A stretch of DNA of 33,025 nt, taken from Ignavibacteriales bacterium (GTDB lineage: Bacteria; Bacteroidota; Ignavibacteria; UBA10030; F1-140-MAGs086). Every line of letters starts with the position of its first letter. The stretch's first letter is position 1. The notes beneath the pieces are model-generated. The model saw only the letters and a list, made by a program, of their open reading frames with translations. It was not told where the DNA came from and made no database searches. The position numbers and the translations under genes were made by a program. The stretch spans positions 1 through 33,025 of the forward strand of contig JAGXRH010000060.1 of assembly GCA_018335975.1 (NCBI GenBank). Reading direction: 5' to 3'. Positions 9,317 through 16,206 of this stretch are shown here, piece by piece.

Positions 9317-9850
9317 CTATACTCTCTGCTCTACGCTCTTCGCTTTCAAAATCATATCTATTACTTCACGCACCGCTCCACGTCCACCGCCTTTGGAACA
9401 AACATAATCTACTTGTTTGAAAATATCTTCAATTGCATCACTCGGAGCGGCGGAAAAACCAACTTGCTGCAACACTGGAACATCCATCAAATCATCGCCG
9501 ATGTACGCAATCTCCGAATCTTTCAAATGATATTTTTTCTTTATGGAATCGTACACTTCAATTTTATTCGGAACATCTTGATGCACTTCGTCAATCATAA
9601 ATTCGGATGCCCGTTTGGTAACCATCGGCGAAGAACGTCCACTGATTATTCCCAACTTCAATCCGTGACGAAGCGCGAGCGTAAATCCGTAACCATCGTG
9701 CGCATCGAAAAATTTTTGTTCAACGCCATCACTTGTGTACACAATTCTTCCGTCAGTTAAAACGCCGTCAACATCGAGGAGAAGAAGTTTGATGTTTTTG
9801 AGTTTGGTACGAAGGGAAGTTTTCGGTTTTGATTTTCGTTGCTTGTTCAT
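9317..9850 (-). CDS. kdsC: 3-deoxy-D-manno-octulosonate 8-phosphate phosphatase (KdsC)
   Basis: A 177-aa HAD-superfamily phosphatase of the small C0 type typical of KdsC. Motif I is LLLDVDGVLTDG (nucleophile Asp26, acid/base Asp28), motif II is GIISGRSS (Ser70), and motif IV is YIGDDLMDVPVL (Asp119/Asp120). VCSKGGGRGAVREVID at the C-terminus is the usual KdsC tail that closes on the active site. It removes phosphate from Kdo-8-P to give Kdo. It is the first gene of the minus-strand LPS operon and is divergent from the MFS gene. Its stop codon sits in a 7-nt array (9317-9344). Confidence 0.95.
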   Translation of the reverse strand: MNKQRKSKPKTSLRTKLKNIKLLLLDVDGVLTDGRIVYTSDGVEQKFFDAHDGYGFTLALRHGLKLGIISGRSSPMVTKRASEFMIDEVHQDVPNKIEVYDSIKKKYHLKDSEIAYIGDDLMDVPVLQQVGFSAAPSDAIEDIFKQVDYVCSKGGGRGAVREVIDMILKAKSVEQRV

Positions 9851-9913
9851 TTTGAATTACAAAAAAATTCACGCGAGAATATAGAACTTTCATTTGTGAT
9901 ACTCAAAAGAAAA

Positions 9914-11197
9914 ATGAGCTCTGAGTTTCAACCTGTAAAACCCATTTCTTTCGTATCTTTTTCGCCGTTTATGGAATTCTGGCGGCGTAATTTATATATA
10001 CTTTGGGGAACGCAATTCCTCGCAATGATTGGAATGAATCTTGTCGTTCCCTTTCTGCCGTTCTTCGTGCGCGAACTTGGCGTAACAGATGCCAATGAAG
10101 CCGCACGATGGAGCGGATTGGTATTTGCGGGTCCATTCCTCACTGCATTTTTTTCAACACCACTGTGGGGAAAACTCGGCGATACCTATGGTAAGAAAGC
10201 GATGGTTATCCGCGCGCTCGTCGGACTCGGTCTTTCGCAAATTCTCGTCGGGTTTTCTACGAATGTTTATGAGTTACTCTTTTTCCGATTGTTGCAGGGT
10301 GCAATAAGCGGATTCATCGCCGCCGCGCTTGCTCTCGTTACAACTTCCACACCGAAAGAACATACCGGTTACTCGTTGGGATTTTTACAATCGGCAACGG
10401 CAGGAGGAACAGTGCTTGGTCCTGTTGTTGGCGGTCTTCTTGCCGATACGCTCGGTTACCGTCCGATATTTTTTATCGTTGCCGGCTTGTGTTTTACCTG
10501 CGCTATCGTCATTCTGAAATTTGTCCGCGAAGTTTCACAACCGAAATCCGAACAAGCAACGGCAACAATTTTTCAAAACGCAACACTGATGATTACCGAT
10601 AAACGATTGCGGATTGTCGGCATTGCCATTGTTCTTTCACAAAGCGCCGCGTTGATGATTGAACCGCTCTTTGCGTTGTTCATTGAGCAGTTCACGTCGA
10701 AAACGCAATATCTTTCCACGATTACAGGAGCGGTCGTTTCGATTGCGGGAGTATTTACGGTTATTTCCGCTCCGTGGTGGGGAAAACGAAATGATCGCAT
10801 CGGATTCAAAAAAAATCTCGTCGTTGCTTTAAGCGGAACGGGTGTTGCATACGCATTGCATCTTGTTGTTCCGAATGTGTACGCGCTTGGGGGATTACGT
10901 GCCGGTTTAGGATTTGCGCGAGGTGGAATTCTTCACTCACTGTATTCGCAAGTGAGTTTGTATGCGCCCGATTCCCGGAAAAGCGGACTTATCGGTATTG
11001 CATCGAGTCTTGCCATTCTCGGAAACTTTCTTGGTCCTGTTATCGGCGGAATGATTGCAGGAACATTCGGATTATCAGCAGTTTTTATCGTGAATAGTTG
11101 CATCTTTCTTTTCATTGCATATCTTATTCACAAATTTTTAGCAGAAACAAAACCACAACACGTAGAAGTAAAAGAAGCGCTCGATGTTGTGGAATAG
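9914..11197 (+). CDS. MFS drug-type efflux transporter (DHA1-like)
   Basis: A major facilitator with about 12 membrane segments, 427 aa from the chosen start. Signatures: GKLGDTYGKKAMVIRAL (loop 2-3 motif A), FFRLLQGAISGFIAAALALVTT (TM4 region with conserved Arg) and the antiporter motif C GTVLGPVVGGLLAD in TM5, repeated as FLGPVIGGMIAGTFG in the second half. Overall it resembles the MdtG/multidrug branch; substrates cannot be predicted. I prefer ATG 9914 (MSSEFQP) over the in-frame ATG at 9839, which would overlap divergent kdsC and add an unlikely polar leader. The divergent promoters must share the ~63 nt between 9851 and 9913. Confidence 0.9.
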   Translation: MSSEFQPVKPISFVSFSPFMEFWRRNLYILWGTQFLAMIGMNLVVPFLPFFVRELGVTDANEAARWSGLVFAGPFLTAFFSTPLWGKLGDTYGKKAMVIRALVGLGLSQILVGFSTNVYELLFFRLLQGAISGFIAAALALVTTSTPKEHTGYSLGFLQSATAGGTVLGPVVGGLLADTLGYRPIFFIVAGLCFTCAIVILKFVREVSQPKSEQATATIFQNATLMITDKRLRIVGIAIVLSQSAALMIEPLFALFIEQFTSKTQYLSTITGAVVSIAGVFTVISAPWWGKRNDRIGFKKNLVVALSGTGVAYALHLVVPNVYALGGLRAGLGFARGGILHSLYSQVSLYAPDSRKSGLIGIASSLAILGNFLGPVIGGMIAGTFGLSAVFIVNSCIFLFIAYLIHKFLAETKPQHVEVKEALDVVE

Positions 11198-11299
11198 AAA
11201 AATGCAGCAGAGGTATCTGTGTTCTATTGTGCTTACGTTCGTAACGTAATTTTGTTCACTTATTCTTTTTGTTAATTTGGTATCGTAATCCATATTTTA

Positions 11300-11392
11300 A
11301 ACTTTGTGAACTTTGAGCCAACTTTGTGTTCTTTGTGGTAAAAAAATAAACACAAAGGGGCACAAAGAAAATTTCACAAAGGACACAGAGAA
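11300..11392. repeat. Long imperfect inverted repeat of CTTTGTG units
   Basis: The left arm (11300-11339) is made of repeated AACTTTGTG / TTCTTTGTGG units and the right arm (11351-11392) of CACAAAGGGGCACAAAG and CACAAAGGACACAGAG, around an A-rich turn. It fills most of the 276-nt gap between the MFS gene and sppA. A short open frame reading through it looks like a repeat artefact. Confidence 0.8.
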
Positions 11393-11473
11393 CTATGCTC
11401 ATTTATCCGTTCTTCTTTTAAGCAGAAAATACTTTTTAAAAATATTTCATCATTTTCAGGAAAGAAAATTATT

Positions 11474-12379
11474 ATGCAGAAATCAACAAAATGGTTTTTA
11501 GGAATACTCGCCGTTCTCGCCTTTTTTGTGCTGGGGGCGGTTACACTGTTCTCCGTCGTATTCATCAATCTCGATACGGGAACAGAAGAGGAGGTTGTTG
11601 GCAGCGGACAAAAAATTGCCGTGGTGGAAGTCTTCGGTCCCATTTATTCATCCGAGGATATTGTACGGCAATTGAAAAAGTACCGCGATAATTCCACCAT
11701 CAAAGCGATTCTCGTCCACGTTAATTCTCCCGGAGGAGGCGTAGCCGCAAGTCAGGAAATTTACGAATCCATAAAACGGACGGATGAAAAAAAACCGGTG
11801 ATTGTTTCCTTCAGTTCGGTTGCGGCAAGCGGCGGATATTACATTGCGTGCGGCGCGCGTACGATTGTTGCAAATCCCGGTTCAATTACCGGCAGCATCG
11901 GCGTGATTTCCCAATTCTGGGAAGTGAATAAACTGCTCGATAAAATCGGGGTGAAAAGCAACACGGTGAAAGGGGGAAAAATGAAAGACAGCGGAAATCC
12001 GTTTCGTGAAATGACGGACGATGAGCGAAAAAATTTTCAGGCATTAGCTGATGATATTCACTCGCAGTTTATGGATGCAGTGGGAGAGGCGCGGAACTTT
12101 ACGCACGAAGAGGTTCTCGCCATTGCCGATGGGAGAGTGTTTTCCGGAAAGATGGCGTACAAACTGAAACTTGTTGATACGCTTGGAACATTCGACGATG
12201 CTGTACGCATTGCTTCCGATGCCGCAGGAATTGACGGTGAGCCTGCAATCGTTAAAGAAGTGGAGCGCGAGAGTATCATAGAACGGATGTTCGGAACAAC
12301 ACTGAAAAGCGTCGCCAAAGTGAAGGAAGAAATTTTTGACCAACCGCTCCTACAATACCGAATGCCGGGAAGTTGGTGA
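11474..12379 (+). CDS. sppA: Signal peptide peptidase SppA, short form (protease IV family S49)
   Basis: A 301-aa inner-membrane serine protease with one N-terminal membrane anchor (residues ~8-32). It is the single-domain 'short' SppA as in Bacillus rather than the duplicated E. coli form. HVNSPGGGVAASQEIY is the oxyanion/Gly-rich strand. The nucleophile is Ser119 in FSSVAASGGYYIACGA, and the general base is probably Lys171 in K-G-G-K-M-K-D-S-G-N-P-F-R. Together they form the Ser/Lys dyad. It degrades cleaved signal peptides and misplaced membrane proteins. AGGAAAG, 9 nt upstream of the ATG, is one of the few Shine-Dalgarno-like sites in the window. Confidence 0.93.
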   Translation: MQKSTKWFLGILAVLAFFVLGAVTLFSVVFINLDTGTEEEVVGSGQKIAVVEVFGPIYSSEDIVRQLKKYRDNSTIKAILVHVNSPGGGVAASQEIYESIKRTDEKKPVIVSFSSVAASGGYYIACGARTIVANPGSITGSIGVISQFWEVNKLLDKIGVKSNTVKGGKMKDSGNPFREMTDDERKNFQALADDIHSQFMDAVGEARNFTHEEVLAIADGRVFSGKMAYKLKLVDTLGTFDDAVRIASDAAGIDGEPAIVKEVERESIIERMFGTTLKSVAKVKEEIFDQPLLQYRMPGSW

Positions 12380-12478
12380 GGAGAATGATTCGATAAAAAC
12401 AGCGGATAGCCCGACGGGGGAGAAATGATTCGATGGAAAACATTTGCGAACTCTCCCTTGCGTCTAAAAATATGAGTA

Positions 12479-13495
12479 ATGAAAATACAGCAACTAACAG
12501 GACTACTTGAATCAATAATCAATGAACATCCGAGTACCGAAACGGTAACGGATTTTTTCTCGTTATGTCAAAATATTGCCCGTGTCTATGTACGAAAAAA
12601 AGCGCGGAGTATTCGGCTCATCACCGATTTTTTTGACGATTCGATTGAGGATATTTCTCTCGACTGTCTCGCGGATTTATTTCAGCGCGATGAGAAGGGA
12701 ACATTTGTGCAAATCAAAGCGTACGTCGAAAGTTTTTCGTACGAATCGGCATCGGAAGAAGAATTGCTTTCCCGATTGCGTACGCTCGTTTTTTCCAAAG
12801 TGAACAATCGTCTGTTTCAACTGTACCACGATGTTGACCCCGCGCTGGGAAAAATTATCCGGCAAATAAAAACTGCGATTCAAACGTTACGGCACTTTGA
12901 TGTGTTCGAGCGGTTTGGGGAACTCTGTATTACGCCCCATCGGTGCGAAACGTTAGAACATCTTCCCGCAATGGATAGAAAACGGCTTGAACACTCGCTC
13001 CTGAAAACCGTGAACGGCAGCGAGAACATTCCCACACTGCTTGGAAAACTCGCAAAATGTTTACAGGAACAATCCGATTACAACAGAGTAGTTCCGCTCA
13101 TCGTTGTGGCGGTCGTATTTCGTTCACTGTATAAAACCCTGAATGAGATAGGTGCAGAAGAGGGTGAACAGGAAGTAATTCTTACAAGCGATGTCCGCGG
13201 GGTTGTCGGCGTTGTTTGCCAACAGGTACAAAATGAAATGGAAACACATTACGTGCAGAAGAAAAAAATAGAACACGAGACGTACCGGGAATATTTCCTC
13301 GTGATTGAACAAAGTATTATGGAACGATTAGTGCAAAGCGACGGCGAAGAGTTTGCGCTCTATGAACATTTGCGGGAACGAATGGCGGACGTAACGCAGG
13401 AAGAATACCAGCAACAGCACAAAGCGCCGCTCTGGTATCTTTCTCACCTTGCGTATAAACGAGTGATGAAAGAATTGAAGAAGGAGTTTCGGTGA
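12479..13495 (+). CDS. Unknown protein, possible highly divergent sigma factor
   Basis: A 338-aa, Glu/Arg-rich, probably all-helical soluble protein. I do not recognise a named family with confidence. Residues ~27-70 (CQNIARVYVRKKARSIRLIT followed by DFFDDSIEDISLDCLADLF) resemble sigma region 2, where a helix with Asp/Glu-Asp precedes the core-binding surface; an obvious region-4 helix-turn-helix is not visible. The main argument is context: the next gene encodes a membrane protein with a textbook anti-sigma zinc finger (H-x3-C-x2-C), and an identical two-box promoter-like element precedes that gene and a second one. It starts 99 nt after sppA. A weak resemblance to the two-box element (GCGA, 12 nt, GTCTAA) lies just before the start. 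Confidence 0.7.
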   Translation: MKIQQLTGLLESIINEHPSTETVTDFFSLCQNIARVYVRKKARSIRLITDFFDDSIEDISLDCLADLFQRDEKGTFVQIKAYVESFSYESASEEELLSRLRTLVFSKVNNRLFQLYHDVDPALGKIIRQIKTAIQTLRHFDVFERFGELCITPHRCETLEHLPAMDRKRLEHSLLKTVNGSENIPTLLGKLAKCLQEQSDYNRVVPLIVVAVVFRSLYKTLNEIGAEEGEQEVILTSDVRGVVGVVCQQVQNEMETHYVQKKKIEHETYREYFLVIEQSIMERLVQSDGEEFALYEHLRERMADVTQEEYQQQHKAPLWYLSHLAYKRVMKELKKEFR

Positions 13496-13533
13496 TTGGT
13501 TAAATAGTTTGTTGGTTTGTTCGTTCTCTCACT

Positions 13534-13578
13534 CAACCAACCAACCAACGAACGAACGAACGAACCAGCCAACCAACG
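13534..13578. repeat. Tetranucleotide (AACC/AACG) repeat
   Basis: About ten tandem copies of AACC/AACG type units abut the upstream edge of the two-box element at 13578. A partly complementary GTTTGTTGGTTTGTTCGTT stretch lies at about 13508-13526, so the region can fold. Tetranucleotide tracts are prone to slipped-strand length change. Confidence 0.85.
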
Positions 13579-13621
13579 AAAATATTTTAGGCGAAAGCAC
13601 ACAACCGTAACGAGTATAGAG
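13578..13621 (+). promoter_or_regulatory. Two-box promoter-like element, copy 1
   Basis: Box A GAAAATATTTTAGGCGA (13578-13594), a 12-nt spacer (13595-13606), and box B GTAACGAGTATAGAG (13607-13621). It ends 9 nt before the ATG at 13631. Both boxes are identical in the copy at 16156-16199, while the equally long spacers agree at only 5 of 12 positions. This is the pattern expected for -35 and -10 elements of one sigma factor. The leader would be very short or absent. Confidence 0.65.
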
Positions 13622-13630
13622 ATAGAGAGA

Positions 13631-15118
13631 ATGACACATTACCCCGAACATATTTTAGAACTGTATGTTCTCCACGCACAAGAGGTAGAAACCCGGCGTG
13701 AAGAAATCGAAGCGCACATCAGCGAGTGTTTCGGTTGCAAATCGCTTGTGGAAGAAATGAGCGAGTTCCATGCCGATTTGAAAGCGGAAATGCAAAAACC
13801 GGTTGAAGAACAACAAAGTACCGCGCTGGCAAGAACATACTCTCGCGTTACGCCATACTATGACGACGTGTACGAAACTCCCGTTGCCTATTTGCCGCCG
13901 AAGGGAGCGATTCAAAAATTTCAATATTTTGCTCGGCAGCATCCCGTGTTTGTCGGAGGAAGCAGTTTTGCATTTCTCGCCGCAATTTTTATGATGTTTA
14001 ATCTTTTTCCCAAAAGCGCAAATACGGTAATTGACCAAAACCCCGTATTTCCCAGAATAAACTGGACGGAAGGAACGATTGAAATTTATAACAAAAATGA
14101 TGAGCGCATTTGGAAGTGGGTTTGCGAAAGAGTTGGTTTAAGTTCTGAACAATTAGAGAACAGGCAGAAATTTTTGTTACAAAATCTCTATATCGCCGAC
14201 ATTAATGGTGATGGCAGAAATGAAGTAATCACTTCACTTCCGCTTGCAAGCCATGGAGTTGAGGGAGGAATAAGTATTTCGAATAAGATAAAGGTGTTCA
14301 CATCGAAAGAACAAAAACTTTTTCCCGACATTGAAATCAGCGAAAAAATTCATTATAAAAGTTCGTTAGATACTGCTGAAAGAAATTATAACGATAGATT
14401 TAATATAGGGCAGATAAAAGCCCTTCCGGTAGGAACGGGGGAAGAAATCAATATTTTTTCCAGCGCAGGAAATGTTGGTCGCTCGCCAGGTATGGTTACA
14501 AGAATCAATGGTTCGGGAATCGTCGTCGGACAATTTTGGCATTTTGGAAATCTCTTTTTTATAGATACAATTGATTTTGATAATGATGGAAAAAAAGAAT
14601 TACTATTTTCCGGTATCAATGATGTAGAAGACGATACAGGTTCTTTCAATCAATATGGAATTCTTCTCGCGCTTGACCCCGAAAAAATTATTGGCAAGAA
14701 AAAATCACTTTGCACTCCCGGATTTCAGGATTTACCTTTTTCCGATGCAGAAAAAATGTATATCAAATTCCCACATTCTTCGATGAATAGAGTTCTCCAT
14801 CGAAACAACTCTCCCAATAATGAATGTGCCTTTTCAAAAAACAGGGGATTGCAAATTTCCATGAGTTCGGGTCCCGATAATTATGCACATGATTTTCAAT
14901 ATTACCTCACAAAGGAATTACGAGTTATAGAAGTTAAAACGAACAATACCACGAATCAAGTGTTTGCCAAACTTGTTGACGAAGGCAAACTCAAAGGGAA
15001 AATTGACCGTGCGTATCTCGAAGATTTAAAAAACCGCGTGCAGTATTGGGATGGTGAAAAGTGGAGCAATACGTGGACGATGATAAACCATAAAGAGCGG
15101 TTGGCTGTTAGCAATTAG
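13631..15118 (+). CDS. Membrane protein with anti-sigma zinc finger and outer FG-GAP-like domain
   Basis: A 495-aa protein. Residues 1-50 are a cytoplasmic zf-HC2 (ZAS) anti-sigma finger: His29-x3-Cys33-x2-Cys36 in E-A-H-I-S-E-C-F-G-C, with the usual helix before and after. A ~55-residue linker follows, then one membrane segment (~106-126, F-V-G-G-S-S-F-A-F-L-A-A-I-F). The ~370-residue outer part has FG-GAP/VCBS-type calcium loops, I-A-D-I-N-G-D-G-R-N-E-V near 188-200 and I-D-F-D-N-D-G-K-K-E-L later. Inference: a membrane-spanning anti-sigma factor whose outer propeller senses a ligand and holds the upstream candidate sigma factor. I chose ATG 13631 because it gives the canonical finger start (M-T-H-Y-P-E) and follows the two-box element; the upstream in-frame extension only translates the AACG repeat. 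The outer-domain DNA is clearly more AT-rich than the N-terminal part. The stop lies in a 7-nt array. Confidence 0.85.
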   Translation: MTHYPEHILELYVLHAQEVETRREEIEAHISECFGCKSLVEEMSEFHADLKAEMQKPVEEQQSTALARTYSRVTPYYDDVYETPVAYLPPKGAIQKFQYFARQHPVFVGGSSFAFLAAIFMMFNLFPKSANTVIDQNPVFPRINWTEGTIEIYNKNDERIWKWVCERVGLSSEQLENRQKFLLQNLYIADINGDGRNEVITSLPLASHGVEGGISISNKIKVFTSKEQKLFPDIEISEKIHYKSSLDTAERNYNDRFNIGQIKALPVGTGEEINIFSSAGNVGRSPGMVTRINGSGIVVGQFWHFGNLFFIDTIDFDNDGKKELLFSGINDVEDDTGSFNQYGILLALDPEKIIGKKKSLCTPGFQDLPFSDAEKMYIKFPHSSMNRVLHRNNSPNNECAFSKNRGLQISMSSGPDNYAHDFQYYLTKELRVIEVKTNNTTNQVFAKLVDEGKLKGKIDRAYLEDLKNRVQYWDGEKWSNTWTMINHKERLAVSN

Positions 15119-15134
15119 CAGTCAGCAGTTAGCA
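15107..15134. repeat. 7-nt-period array at the stop codon
   Basis: GTTAGCA ATTAGCA GTCAGCA GTTAGCA, four units; the stop codon of the anti-sigma-like gene (15116-15118) is inside unit 2. A short palindrome GACAATTT-tcc-AAATTGTC follows at 15143-15161. Confidence 0.85.
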
Positions 15135-15195
15135 TAGTGTAGGACAATTTTCCAAATTGTCTTGCATAACAATTCCCTCTTTCTTACAGTGCTTT

Positions 15196-15597
15196 CCCCG
15201 ACCATTATCCCGAATGAAGCCAAAGAATGGTTTCGGCAAAACAGTCAGGGTAAGCACGATAGAACCAACCTTAATAGAAAAAAATCCCTGTAGAATTCCA
15301 TAACCTTATTACCTTTTTCCTAAAATAAGGTAATAAGGTTTTACCGTTACGGAGATTTGTTTTCCTATTAAGGTTATGAAGAGATTAATATTTTTCCCCG
15401 AACATTATCCCGAATGAAGCCAAAGAATGGTTTCGGCAAAACAGTCAGGGTAAGCATTATAGAACCAACCTTCATAGAAAAAACTCCCTGTAAAATTCCA
15501 TAACCTTATTACCTTATTACCAAAAATAATGTAATACGGTTTTCCCGTTACAGAGATTTGTTTTCCTATCAAGGTTATGAAGAGATTAATATTTTTC
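15196..15597. repeat. Tandem duplication of a ~200-bp hairpin-bearing unit
   Basis: Two direct copies, 15196-15395 and 15396-15597, about 90% identical by eye. Both begin CCCCGA(C/A)CATTATCCCG and end GAGATTAATATTTTT. Each holds a central inverted repeat; in copy 1 AACCTTATTACCTT pairs perfectly with AAGGTAATAAGGTT, while copy 2 has two mismatches in the matching arms. Neither copy contains a credible gene. Confidence 0.9.
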
Positions 15598-15740
15598 CTT
15601 ACGCAATCAACGTTTGTGCCGCATTTGTATGAGCGAGCATCTACAGGGAAAGAAGTTTCACCGCAGATACTCCTGTTCTCCTTAATGAAATCGAAATTAA
15701 CGGAATTTTTTATTTGTTGCACGATTTTCAAATCGCGTTA

Positions 15741-16124
15741 GGACTAAAGTCCAAAATAGTTGTGTGCCTTAAACCCCACGCTTGCCAAAGGCATCCCTTT
15801 GGGATAAGCGTGGGGTTATTGCAATCCCCACTATCAAGTGCTTTAGCCCAACAAACCAAACCTACGAGGTCTTTTCTTTTCTGATTATCAAAAAATTGGG
15901 AATGTAAACAATTTCATTACAGGAGACCTCGTAGGTTTTCCCGGAAACAGGACTAAAGTCCAAAACGGTTACATGCCTTAAACCCCACTCTTTAAGCGTG
16001 GGGTTATTACAATCCACCCCCCCAAGGGCTTTAGCCCAACAAACCAAAGTTGGAGTCCACTTTGCCCGATAAATCCACAATAACCCCTCAAAACCCTCGT
16101 TTTTTACACAAAAAGTGGACTCCA
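15741..16124. repeat. Cluster of nested palindromic elements
   Basis: Two related elements of about 100 bp (15741-15849 and 15950-16037) each start with GGACTAAAGTCC, hold a CCCCAC...GTGGGG hairpin and end with (GG)GCTTTAGCCC. Between them AACCTACGAGGTC (15859-15871) pairs perfectly with GACCTCGTAGGTT (15925-15937), and behind them TGGAGTCCACTTT (16051-16063) pairs with AAAGTGGACTCCA (16112-16124). With the tandem duplication they make 15119-16155 a gene-free stretch of palindromes of REP/MITE type. No transposase is present nearby. Confidence 0.85.
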
Positions 16125-16155
16125 TCTCATCTCCAAAAATATTTTGAAAAAAGTT

Positions 16156-16199
16156 GAAAATATTTTAGGCGAGAACCTGCGACTGTAACGAGTATAGAG
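16156..16199 (+). promoter_or_regulatory. Two-box promoter-like element, copy 2
   Basis: GAAAATATTTTAGGCGA (16156-16172), 12-nt spacer (16173-16184), GTAACGAGTATAGAG (16185-16199), ending 7 nt before the ATG at 16207. Boxes and spacer length are identical to copy 1 at 13578-13621; spacer sequence is not conserved. It points into the repeat-array ORF and the FnIII-like gene behind it. Confidence 0.65.
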
Positions 16200-16206
16200 T
16201 AGAATT

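Noticed and set aside
9839-9913. Longer N-terminus for the MFS transporter
   Set aside because: It would overlap the divergent kdsC start and add a polar leader before TM1; ATG 9914 fits better.
11313-11501. Plus-strand ORF of 62 codons reading through the CTTTGTG inverted repeat
   Set aside because: It is a translation of the repeat (C-V-L-C-G-K-K-I-N-T-K-G-H-K-E type), overlaps the sppA start and has no start signal.
12435-12478. Third copy of the two-box element before 12479
   Set aside because: GCGA, 12 nt, GTCTAA matches spacing but only about 6 of 15 positions of box B; too weak to claim.
13517-13630. Upstream in-frame extension of the anti-sigma-like gene
   Set aside because: It only translates the AACC/AACG repeat and the two-box element; ATG 13631 gives the canonical zinc-finger start.
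15405-16125. Minus-strand ORFs of 108 and 87 codons in the palindrome field
   Set aside because: They coincide with the duplicated and palindromic elements and match no protein pattern.
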